From Lysobacteraceae bacterium (GTDB lineage Bacteria > Pseudomonadota > Gammaproteobacteria > Xanthomonadales > Xanthomonadaceae): a stretch of 6,140 nt of DNA. Below the pieces are notes generated by a model. That model saw only the letters and a program-made list of their open reading frames with translations. It had not been told where the DNA came from and searched no databases. Location: contig SEHC01000125.1 of NCBI GenBank assembly GCA_004173415.1, forward strand, positions 1-6,140, written 5' to 3'. Made by a program: the position numbers and the translations under genes. Positions within the stretch are counted from its first letter, which is position 1. The number at the start of each line of letters is the position of its first letter. Positions 1 through 5,996 of this stretch are shown piece after piece.

Positions 1-195
1 GGCGACATCATCTACCTGTCCGACCTGAAGCTGCCGGCCGGCGTCGAGATCCCGGGCCTGAAGCTGGGCAAGGACCACGACGACGCGGTCGTCATCGCCA
101 AGCACGGCAAGGAAGAAGCCGAGTCGACCGAAGGCGCCGAAGTGGCCGAAGTCCCGGCGGCGAAGGTCGCCAAGAAGGACGAGTCCAAGAAGTAA
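1..195 (+). CDS. rplY: 50S ribosomal protein L25 (long CTC form), C-terminal fragment
   Basis: The frame is open from the first base and ends at TAA 193-195, giving the last 64 residues of a protein whose start lies left of the window. It begins GDIIYLSDLKLPAGVEIPGL, which matches the end of the C-terminal beta domain of the L25/TL5/CTC family, and finishes in a charged tail rich in Lys, Glu, Ala and Val (ending KKDESKK). That tail is typical of the roughly 200-residue proteobacterial long form. L25 binds 5S rRNA in the large ribosomal subunit through its N-terminal domain, which is not in the window. The assignment rests on this fragment and on the neighbours: rplY-pth-ychF is a standard gammaproteobacterial order, usually with prs upstream. 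No sign of damage is visible. Confidence 0.9.
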   Translation, partial: GDIIYLSDLKLPAGVEIPGLKLGKDHDDAVVIAKHGKEEAESTEGAEVAEVPAAKVAKKDESKK

Positions 196-204
196 TCGCC
201 TTGC

Positions 205-230
205 GGGGCGTCCGCCCAGGCGGGCGCCCC
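205..230 (+). other. GC-rich hairpin between rplY and pth
   Basis: GGGGCG (205-210) pairs with CGCCCC (225-230). Inside it T211 can pair with G224 as G-U in RNA, and CCGCC (212-216) faces GGCGG (219-223), so the stem is close to 12 bp with a very small loop. No T-run follows, so it is not a standard intrinsic terminator. It begins 10 bases after the rplY stop and ends 7 bases before the first pth ATG, filling the place where a Shine-Dalgarno sequence would be expected. It could attenuate read-through, protect the upstream mRNA 3' end, or restrict pth translation initiation; the sequence does not decide between these. Confidence 0.6.
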
Positions 231-237
231 GGCGATC

Positions 238-822
238 ATGGCCATGGCAGGACTTCGCCTCATCGTCGGGCTGGGAAATCCCGGTGCCGAACACGCGCGA
301 ACCCGGCATAACGCCGGGTTCCGTTTTGTCGACACGATCGCCGAGAAGGAAGGCGTGCGCTTCGGCCTGGAAGCCAAGCTGTTCGGCGAAACCGCGAAGA
401 TCCACGTCGGCGGCGAGGCGATCTGGCTGTTGAAGCCGTCCACCTATATGAACCTCAGTGGCAAGTCGGTGACCGCCGCCTTGCGCTACTGGAAGATCGC
501 GCCGGAAGAGGCGTTGCTGGCGCACGACGAACTGGACCTGCCGCCGGGGGCGGCACGGCTCAAGTTCGATGGCGGACACGGTGGGCAGAACGGGCTGCGC
601 GACACCATGCAGCTGCTGGGCCACGGCAAGTTCCACCGGTTGCGCGTCGGCATCGGCCACCCCGGGCACAAGGACAAGGTCACCGGCTGGGTGCTGGGCA
701 AGCCGGGCAAGGACGACGAGATCCTGATCGGCAGGGCCATCGACGATGCGATCGAGGTACTGCCGCTGGCGGTCGCCGGCAATTTCATGGACGCGATGAC
801 CCGGTTGCACACGCCGAAATAA
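238..822 (+). CDS. pth: Peptidyl-tRNA hydrolase
   Basis: This 194-residue protein has the usual length of bacterial Pth, the cytoplasmic enzyme that cleaves the ester bond of peptidyl-tRNAs dropped by ribosomes and so recycles tRNA. Family signatures are all present: LIVGLGNPG (residues 8-16), TRHNAGF (22-28), KPSTYMNLSG (66-75), HDELDLPPG (96-104) and GGHGGQNGLRD (112-122). With a constant offset of four, the active-site residues of the E. coli enzyme (Asn10, His20, Asn68, Asp93, Asn114) correspond to Asn14, His24, Asn72, Asp97 and Asn118, so the enzyme should be active. Two in-frame ATGs, at 238 and 244, are both possible; homologues usually have few residues before the LIVGLGNPG strand, which slightly favours 244. 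Neither has a clear Shine-Dalgarno sequence, and a GC hairpin lies just upstream. It probably belongs to the rplY transcription unit, 42 bases behind that gene. Stop TAA 820-822. Confidence 0.97.
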   Translation: MAMAGLRLIVGLGNPGAEHARTRHNAGFRFVDTIAEKEGVRFGLEAKLFGETAKIHVGGEAIWLLKPSTYMNLSGKSVTAALRYWKIAPEEALLAHDELDLPPGAARLKFDGGHGGQNGLRDTMQLLGHGKFHRLRVGIGHPGHKDKVTGWVLGKPGKDDEILIGRAIDDAIEVLPLAVAGNFMDAMTRLHTPK

Positions 823-829
823 GAGAATC

Positions 830-868
830 AAAAGCGAAGCGCGGCATCCCGCTTCCCTTTTCGTTTTC
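830..868 (+). terminator. Probable intrinsic terminator after pth
   Basis: A hairpin starts 7 bases after the pth stop. AAAAG (830-834) pairs with CTTTT (857-861) and GAAGCG (836-841) pairs with CGCTTC (850-855), with one C-C mismatch between the two stem parts and an 8-base loop. The 3' side is T-rich (CTTTT, then CGTTTTC to 868). The inner stem is only 6 bp and the loop is fairly large, so termination may be partial and some transcripts may continue into ychF. It lies immediately before the ychF start region. Confidence 0.55.
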
Positions 869-885
869 CGGTACTGGCATAAAAC

Positions 886-1977
886 ATGGGCATCAAATGC
901 GGCATCGTCGGCCTGCCGAACGTCGGCAAGTCGACCCTATTCAACGCGCTGACCAAGGCGGGCATCGCCGCGGCCAACTTCCCGTTCTGCACCATCGAGC
1001 CGAACGTCGGCGTGGTGCCGGTGCCGGACCTGCGCCTGAACGAGCTGTCGACGATCGTCAAGCCGCAGAAGGTCATCCCCACCGCGGTCGAGTTCGTCGA
1101 CATCGCCGGCCTGGTGGCAGGCGCGGCCAGCGGCGAGGGCCTGGGCAACAAGTTCCTGGCCCACATCCGCGAAGTGGACGCGATCACCCACGTGGTCCGC
1201 TGTTTCGAGAACGACGACGTCATCCACGTCAACAACAAGGTCGACCCGCTTTCGGACATCGACACGATCGATACCGAACTGGCCCTGGCCGACCTGGACA
1301 GCGTGGAGAAGGCCCTGAACCGCGCCGAGCGTTCGGCCAAGCAGGGCGAGAAGGAGGCGATCGCGCGCAAGCCGGTGCTGGCCAAGCTGCAGGCCGCGCT
1401 CAACGACGGCAAGCCCGGCCGCAGCGTGGGCCTGGACGAGGAAGAACTGGCACTGGTGCGCGACATGTTCCTGCTGACCCTCAAGCCGGTGCTGTACATC
1501 GCCAACGTCAGCGAGGACGGCTTCGAGAACAATCCACACCTGGATGCCGTGCGTGCCCGCGCCGCCACCGAGGGTGCGGAAGTGGTGCCGGTGTCGGCGG
1601 CGATCGAGGAGGAGCTCTCGCAGATGGACGACGCCGACCGCAACACGTTCCTGGCCGACATGGGCCTGGACGAGCCGGGCCTGAATCGCGTCATCCGTGC
1701 CGCCTACAAGCTGCTGGGCCTGCAGACCTACTTCACCGCCGGGGTCAAGGAAGTGCGGGCGTGGACGGTCAAGGCTGGTTCCACCGCGCCGCAGGCCGCC
1801 GGCGTGATCCATACGGACTTCGAAAAAGGCTTCATCCGCGCCGAGACGATTTCCTACGCCGACTTCCTGCAGTACAAGGGCGAAGCCGGGGCCAAGGAAG
1901 CCGGTCGCCTGCGCCTGGAAGGCAAGGAATACCGGGTCCAGGAAGGCGACGTGCTGCACTTCCGCTTCAACGTCTGA
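886..1977 (+). CDS. ychF: Ribosome-binding ATPase YchF (Obg family)
   Basis: This 363-residue protein equals E. coli YchF in length and is complete. YchF/OLA1 is a cytoplasmic P-loop protein of the Obg subfamily that binds ribosomes and prefers ATP to GTP. Visible motifs: G1 GLPNVGKST (residues 9-17), the G2 region NFPFCTIEPN (31-40), G3 DIAGL (72-76), and the altered G4 motif NVSE (207-210) in place of NKxD, which marks the family's ATP preference. G3 is followed by hydrophobic residues, as in P-loop proteins lacking the usual catalytic Gln. A charged helical region (about 125-170) corresponds to the coiled-coil insertion, and residues about 280-363 form the TGS domain ending HFRFNV, the typical C-terminus. 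ATG 886 fits the family N-terminus exactly, but no Shine-Dalgarno sequence precedes it. It may have its own promoter or be read through from pth. Stop TGA 1975-1977. Confidence 0.98.
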   Translation: MGIKCGIVGLPNVGKSTLFNALTKAGIAAANFPFCTIEPNVGVVPVPDLRLNELSTIVKPQKVIPTAVEFVDIAGLVAGAASGEGLGNKFLAHIREVDAITHVVRCFENDDVIHVNNKVDPLSDIDTIDTELALADLDSVEKALNRAERSAKQGEKEAIARKPVLAKLQAALNDGKPGRSVGLDEEELALVRDMFLLTLKPVLYIANVSEDGFENNPHLDAVRARAATEGAEVVPVSAAIEEELSQMDDADRNTFLADMGLDEPGLNRVIRAAYKLLGLQTYFTAGVKEVRAWTVKAGSTAPQAAGVIHTDFEKGFIRAETISYADFLQYKGEAGAKEAGRLRLEGKEYRVQEGDVLHFRFNV

Positions 1978-1980
1978 GTC

Positions 1981-1998
1981 GCACCGGTCGGCCGGTGC
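1981..1998. other. Short perfect hairpin just after ychF
   Basis: GCACCGG (1981-1987) and CCGGTGC (1992-1998) are exact reverse complements around the loop TCGG. It begins 3 bases after the ychF stop codon. There is no T-run directly after it, so it is more likely a 3'-end stabilising structure, or an accessory to the stronger terminator 28 bases further on, than a terminator by itself. Confidence 0.5.
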
Positions 1999-2025
1999 CT
2001 GCACGGGGCGAGACGACGAACAAGG

Positions 2026-2051
2026 AAAAACCCGCCGGAAGGCGGGTTTTT
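2026..2051. terminator. Bidirectional intrinsic terminator between ychF and the receptor gene
   Basis: AAAAACCCGCC (2026-2036) and GGCGGGTTTTT (2041-2051) form a perfect 11-bp stem closed by GGAA, a GNRA-type tetraloop in the + strand transcript. Because the stem is GC-rich at the apex with A and T runs at its base, it has terminator form in both directions: T-run at 2047-2051 for ychF, and the complement of A2026-2030 for the - strand receptor gene. The convergent genes end at 1977 and 2078, so it serves both sides of a 100-base gap. Confidence 0.9.
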
Positions 2052-2077
2052 CGGTTGCGGAGCCCGGATCGCGGCGG

Positions 2078-5000
2078 TTACAGCGCCTCGCCGCCCAGCT
2101 TCCAGGTGACCTGCAGGAAATAGCTGCGGCCCATGCTGTCGAACCAGGAGGTGTCGTAGTACGGGTAGTTCGCCCAGGTCGCATCCTTCGGCGGCATCTT
2201 GTCGAGCAGGTTGTTGACGGTCAGCGACACGCGCAGGTGGTCGGTGATGTCGTAGCGGGCGCCGGCATTGAAGCGCCAGGTGGAACCGGTCCAGGCATCG
2301 TTGTCGTAGTTGGCGACGCGACCCAGGTAATTGCCGAACAGGCTGGCACCCAGCGCACCACGGTCCCAGCTCACGCCCAGGTTGCCCTTGGTGCGCGGCA
2401 GGGTGGTGTCCCTGAAGCCGACGTCCAGCATGTCCTCCTCGGGGTCCCCCGGGTACTGCTGGCGGGTGTGCTTGTCGGTCCAGGTGTAGGCGCCGTTGAA
2501 GCGGAAGTCGCCGGCATTGGCCGTCTGCAGGCGGTAGCTGGCGGTGACGTCGACGCCCGAGGTCTCTTCATTGGCGATGTTGATCGGGCTGAAGTGCACG
2601 CTGGTGATGTCGCCGTTGGCGTCGCGGATGACCCGGGCCAGGGCATCGACGCAGGTCGGGGAATTGATGTCGACCGCGCCGCCGGAGTCGTCGGTGCCAA
2701 GGCGGCAGTTGGCTTCGTCGATCCTCAACTGCTCCCGGCTCTGGCTCTGCACCTGGTTGGACACGCGGATCCGGTAGTAGTCCACCGCCAGGTCGAAGTT
2801 GGCGAACGGCGACCAGACGAAGCCCGCCGAGAACGACTTGCTGGTTTCCACGTCCAGTTCCATGTTGCCGGTGTAGACATCGAAGGTGTTGATGTCGTAG
2901 TTGCCGTAGTCCCAGTCGTAGCAGCCGCCATCGGTTCCGTCCGGATTTTCGGACCGGCACTGGAAGTAATCGGTCGAGGCCGTGCGGTAGAAGTCATCGC
3001 CGGCGAACAGGTAGTGCATGTCCGGCGCGCGGAAGCCGGTGCCGTAGGAGCCGCGCACCAGCAGCGTATCCACCGGCCTCCATTCCAGGCCCATGCTGTA
3101 GGTGAACTTGCCCGGGTCCTTGTCGCCGTAGCTGTAGCGGTCGTAGCGGCCGGCCAGGCTGGCCTGCAGGGTCGATGCCAGCGGCAGGCGAAGCTCGCCG
3201 GCGGCGCTCCAGTGGTCACGGTCGCCACTGCCGTCGCCGTAGCGCGGGCCATAGTAGGCGTCGGCGGTCAGGGCCAGGGGATCGGGATTGATCCGGTACG
3301 ACTGGGTGCCGAATTCCAGCGCACCGGCGAAGCCCACGTCGCCGGCCGGCATCGAGAACAGCGCCGGGGTGTCGACCGTGAAGCTGAGGTTGTCGTTGTC
3401 GGCCTTGGGGCGGAAGGTGGACATCGCGCCGATGGTGGCGAACTCGGCGGGCGTCAAAGGAGTGAACAGGCGCGCGGGGTCCGGGCTGTAGATCGCATAG
3501 CCGTCGGCGTCATAGCCCTGCCGTTCGCCGAGGAACAGGCGGTTTGCGGCATCGGCCCGGATCCGCGGCATGCCCACGTCCGCGTTGTACTGGGAATGGT
3601 TGTAGGCCGCTTCCCAGTTCCAGGCGTCGGCGAACACGCCCTTGAGGCCGGTCGTGATCGCGAACGTCTTCTGCGTGGTGGTGTTCATGCGGTTGCCCAG
3701 CCCGCCGATCTCCTCGGGGGTGAACTGCCGCGACCAGGTTTCGTAGTGCCCGGTAAGGGCGTTGTAGAACACCTTGTCGTTGTTGTCGGTCGAGGCCGGG
3801 TCGTGGAATTCCCAGCCCATGACGTCGCTGACCACGTCGTTGCCGTTGGTGCCGGTCAGCAGCTTGACCTCCTGGCGCCCCACCTGGACGTCCGCGAACC
3901 ACGACAGGTTGTCGGAGAACCGGTATTCGAACGATCCGTAGGCGGTGAAGCCCTTGCGCTCGTTCTGGATCGTGCGATACGCGATGGCCCGCTCGCTGCC
4001 GCAGTACGGTTCACCGAAGCGGTCCTCGGCCAGCACCGTGGTGCCGTCGTTGAGGCCCGCCATCGCCGCGCAGTCGTCGGCCGGCGCGATGTTGACGTCG
4101 TCGTACCAGTCGTAGAGTTGCGCGGTCAGGCGCGGCAGGCGCCGCCGCGAGGTCGGCGCGTCGAGGGTCGAATCCTGGTTGTCGCGTTCAAAGCCCCACA
4201 GCGGACGCTTGTCCAGCAGTTCGACGCCGACGATGCCGCTGAAGTTGTCCCGCTCGAAGCCGGTGGTCAGGGTCAGCTTGTGCGATTCGCCGCCACCACG
4301 ACTGGTATCGCCATAGCGGTAGTCGAGGATGGTGCCGTCGGTGGACTTCTTGAGGATGAAGTTGATCACGCCCGCCATGGCGTCGGAGCCGTAGACGGCC
4401 GACGCGCTGCCGGTCAGCACTTCGATCCGGTCGATCATGCCCAGCGGGATGTTGCCGATGTCGGTGAAGTTGCTGCGGCCGTTGAGCGGCAGGGGGAAGT
4501 CGGCGATGCGGCGCCCGTTCACCAGCACCAGGGTGTGGTTGGGACCCAGGCCACGCAGGTCAACGGCCTGCGCTCCTGGCGTGGACTGGGCGCTGGTCGT
4601 GTTCTGCTGGCCCTGGACGCTGCCGCTGTTCTGGCTGAGCGAGCGCAACACGTCGGGCACCGAGGTGAGGCCGGCGGCCTGGATCTGCTCGGCGGTGATC
4701 ACGGTGACCGGTGCAGGCCCCTCGATCTGGGCGCGGGGAATGCGCGAGCCGGTCACCTGGATGGTTTCCAGGTCCTGGACTTCCGGCGCGGGCGCCGGTT
4801 CGGCGGCGGCCGGCGCCGGCGCTGCCATCGACACCTGGCGGACCGGCGGCCTGGGCGCCTGGCGCCGGACGATGACCATGGCGCCGGAGGCGTCGCGCTG
4901 GGCCACGAACGGGCTGCCCTTCAGCAGGCGGTCCACTGCTTCCTCGGCAGACTTCGCACCTTGCACGCCCGAGGTGCGCAGGCCTTGCAGCTGGTCCGCG

Positions 5001-5176
5001 CGATAGACGAACTGCGCGCCCGACTGGCGGGCGAGGGTGTCCAGCGCGGTGACCAGCTCACCGGCGGGAATATTGATCGGCGCCGCGGCCGAAGCTTGCG
5101 CTTGGGTGGCCAGGGCGGCCGAACAGGCCAGGCTCAACAGCAGGACTCGGAACGGACGCAGCATCTTCTTCCCCAT
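2078..5176 (-). CDS. TonB-dependent outer-membrane receptor with N-terminal STN signalling domain
   Basis: This is a complete receptor of 1032 residues when started at 5176. Order: Sec signal peptide with basic n-region MGKKMLRPFR and a Leu/Ala core, likely cut after the AQA at residues 26-28; STN domain (about 34-105), which in FecA/FpvA-type transducers contacts a FecR anti-sigma protein; Pro/Ala-rich linker (106-135); TonB box within DLETIQVTG (about 136-144); plug (about 150-280) with PVTVITAEQI, LRGLGPNHTLVLVNGRRI and IEVLTGSASAVYGSDAMAGV; then a barrel of about 750 residues with RGSYGTGFRAPD and terminal strand RSYFLQVTWKL plus GGEAL. Six Cys lie in putative loops. The frame stays open to an ATG at 5239, but that adds 21 residues before the signal peptide. 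The internal ATG at 5164 has the best Shine-Dalgarno (GGGGAAG) and is an equal candidate. It lies 89 bp behind fecR on the same strand. Substrate (siderophore, peptide, glycan or other) is unknown. Stop TAA 2078-2080. Confidence 0.95.
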   Translation of the reverse strand: MGKKMLRPFRVLLLSLACSAALATQAQASAAAPINIPAGELVTALDTLARQSGAQFVYRADQLQGLRTSGVQGAKSAEEAVDRLLKGSPFVAQRDASGAMVIVRRQAPRPPVRQVSMAAPAPAAAEPAPAPEVQDLETIQVTGSRIPRAQIEGPAPVTVITAEQIQAAGLTSVPDVLRSLSQNSGSVQGQQNTTSAQSTPGAQAVDLRGLGPNHTLVLVNGRRIADFPLPLNGRSNFTDIGNIPLGMIDRIEVLTGSASAVYGSDAMAGVINFILKKSTDGTILDYRYGDTSRGGGESHKLTLTTGFERDNFSGIVGVELLDKRPLWGFERDNQDSTLDAPTSRRRLPRLTAQLYDWYDDVNIAPADDCAAMAGLNDGTTVLAEDRFGEPYCGSERAIAYRTIQNERKGFTAYGSFEYRFSDNLSWFADVQVGRQEVKLLTGTNGNDVVSDVMGWEFHDPASTDNNDKVFYNALTGHYETWSRQFTPEEIGGLGNRMNTTTQKTFAITTGLKGVFADAWNWEAAYNHSQYNADVGMPRIRADAANRLFLGERQGYDADGYAIYSPDPARLFTPLTPAEFATIGAMSTFRPKADNDNLSFTVDTPALFSMPAGDVGFAGALEFGTQSYRINPDPLALTADAYYGPRYGDGSGDRDHWSAAGELRLPLASTLQASLAGRYDRYSYGDKDPGKFTYSMGLEWRPVDTLLVRGSYGTGFRAPDMHYLFAGDDFYRTASTDYFQCRSENPDGTDGGCYDWDYGNYDINTFDVYTGNMELDVETSKSFSAGFVWSPFANFDLAVDYYRIRVSNQVQSQSREQLRIDEANCRLGTDDSGGAVDINSPTCVDALARVIRDANGDITSVHFSPINIANEETSGVDVTASYRLQTANAGDFRFNGAYTWTDKHTRQQYPGDPEEDMLDVGFRDTTLPRTKGNLGVSWDRGALGASLFGNYLGRVANYDNDAWTGSTWRFNAGARYDITDHLRVSLTVNNLLDKMPPKDATWANYPYYDTSWFDSMGRSYFLQVTWKLGGEAL
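5165..5174 (-). promoter_or_regulatory. Candidate ribosome binding site for the receptor gene, favouring start 5164
   Basis: On the - strand GGGGAAG (5174-5168) precedes ATG 5164 by 3 bases, or GGGGA by 5 bases. The purine-rich run lies inside the codons that follow ATG 5176. For ATG 5176 the nearest purine-rich element is AGGGGTG (5197-5191), 14 bases away, which is too far for a good site. This favours MLRPFRVLLL as the real N-terminus, although MGKKMLRPFR also makes a normal signal-peptide n-region. Confidence 0.35.
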
Positions 5177-5265
5177 CGGCGCACGGATTGCACCCCTGGC
5201 TAACATGGACGAACGAGCCGCGGAAATCCCCCCGCCCATGTCGGCAGGATCGCGCGGGTGGTGGC
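5177..5265 (-). promoter_or_regulatory. fecR-receptor intergenic region with weak ECF-type promoter candidate
   Basis: The 89-base gap between the fecR stop and the receptor start carries, on the - strand, a G-run with GGGAT (5230-5226) and CGTC (5211-5208) separated by 14 bases. CGTC is a frequent -10 core for ECF sigma factors and GGAA/GGAT-like cores occur at their -35 elements, so an ECF promoter for the receptor, with a leader of roughly 25-35 bases, is conceivable. The spacing is short for the class and the match is weak. No terminator-like hairpin was seen in the gap, so co-transcription with fecR is also possible. Confidence 0.2.
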
Positions 5266-5996
5266 CTAGCGGCTGTGGAGCACGATCCTGTCCGCATGGG
5301 ATTCGGCGCGGACCGGGAATCCCTGCTCCAGCAGGCGGACGAAGCCCTCGGCGTTGGACCAGCGGAAGTTGCCGCCGACCCGCATCGCCGCCACGTCCTT
5401 GTCGCCCATGACGATCTTGCGCGGGCTGTAGCGGTTGAACTCCGCTGCGGCGTCTTCCAGCCGGGTATCGCGGAAGGTCAGGTAGCCCTCGCGCCAGTCG
5501 AGCTGGCGCTCGGCCTCCTCGACCGTGCCCGACCGCACCACCAGGCGCTGCCGGCTGACGTGGGCGACGCTGCCGGCCTGCAGCAGCGTCGTCGGGAGCT
5601 GTCGCGCCGCTGCGTCGTCGCCGGATTGCAGGCGGACCGTGCCTTCGGTCACCACCACGCGCAGGTCGGCGCCGTCGCGGCGTACCGAGAAGCGGGTGCC
5701 GACGGCCACCACCTGGCGCCCGCCCGCGCTGACCACGAACGGACGGCCGCTATCCTTGGCGACGTCGAAAAACGCTTCCCCCTGCTGCAGGTCGATGCGG
5801 CGCTCGCCACGGGAGAGTGCCACCTGCATCCTGCTGTCGCTGCTGAGCATCGCCCGGGAGCCGTCGGCAAGCGGCACGTCGCGCAGGTCGCCGATGGCGG
5901 TGAGGTAGGAGGCCTGTTCGACCGGCCACTGGCGGTCCCAGCCCCAGCCGGCGACCACTGCCAGCAGCACCGCCAGGGCGGCCCCGGCTGCGCGAC
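5266..5996 (-). CDS. FecR-family anti-sigma factor / transmembrane transducer, 5'-truncated
   Basis: FecR proteins span the inner membrane, hold an ECF sigma factor with an N-terminal cytoplasmic domain, and sense a TonB-dependent receptor through their periplasmic part. Counting from GTG 5970 there are 234 residues: a transmembrane segment AALAVLLAVVAGWGW straddling that GTG; the FecR domain (about 22-115) with DVPLADGSRAMLSSDSRM, LQQGEAFFDVAKDSGRPFVV and VVAVGTRFSVRR; and a DUF4974-like C-terminal domain (about 157-232) with LDWREGYLTFRDTRLEDAAAEF. GTG 5970 lies inside the membrane helix, so it is very unlikely to be the real start. Usual family length is about 300-350 residues, so roughly 80-100 N-terminal residues (the DUF4880-type sigma-binding part) are missing. 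The frame stays open upstream to TGA 6136-6138 without ATG, GTG or TTG, but from 6043 it reads through an inverted copy of the gene. The end given is the last base whose assignment is secure. Stop TAG 5266-5268. A fecI-like sigma gene is expected further upstream. Confidence 0.9.

Noticed and set aside
12..443. A 143-codon - strand frame over rplY and pth
   Set aside because: Antisense to two recognised conserved genes; Ser/Ala/Pro-rich with no motif.
897..2184. Long alternative frames over ychF on both strands (897-2123 +, 828-1694 -, 937-2184 -)
   Set aside because: They overlap the full-length, motif-complete ychF and give low-complexity Arg/Gly/Ala-rich or unstructured translations.
5062..5164. 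Possible lipoprotein signal (Cys within LSLACSAA of the receptor signal peptide)
   Set aside because: Position -3 is Ser and -2 is Leu, which does not fit the lipobox, and a standard AQA signal-peptidase I site follows. Outer-membrane receptors of this class are not lipoproteins.
2237..5203. A 988-codon open frame on the + strand opposite the TonB receptor
   Set aside because: It is antisense to a clearly recognisable receptor. Its translation is Val/Gly/Ala/Arg-rich without domain motifs, as expected when strong GC bias at the third codon position removes stops from the antisense frame.
5222..5227. GGAAAT on the + strand, identical to the -35 core known for FecI-type promoters
   Set aside because: It points away from the receptor gene, toward the antisense of fecR, and no matching -10 element follows at a suitable distance.
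5037..5411. Open frames bridging the receptor and fecR (5037-5411 + and 5058-5297 -)
   Set aside because: They overlap the well-supported signal peptide/STN region and the fecR C-terminus in wrong frames and have no recognisable features.
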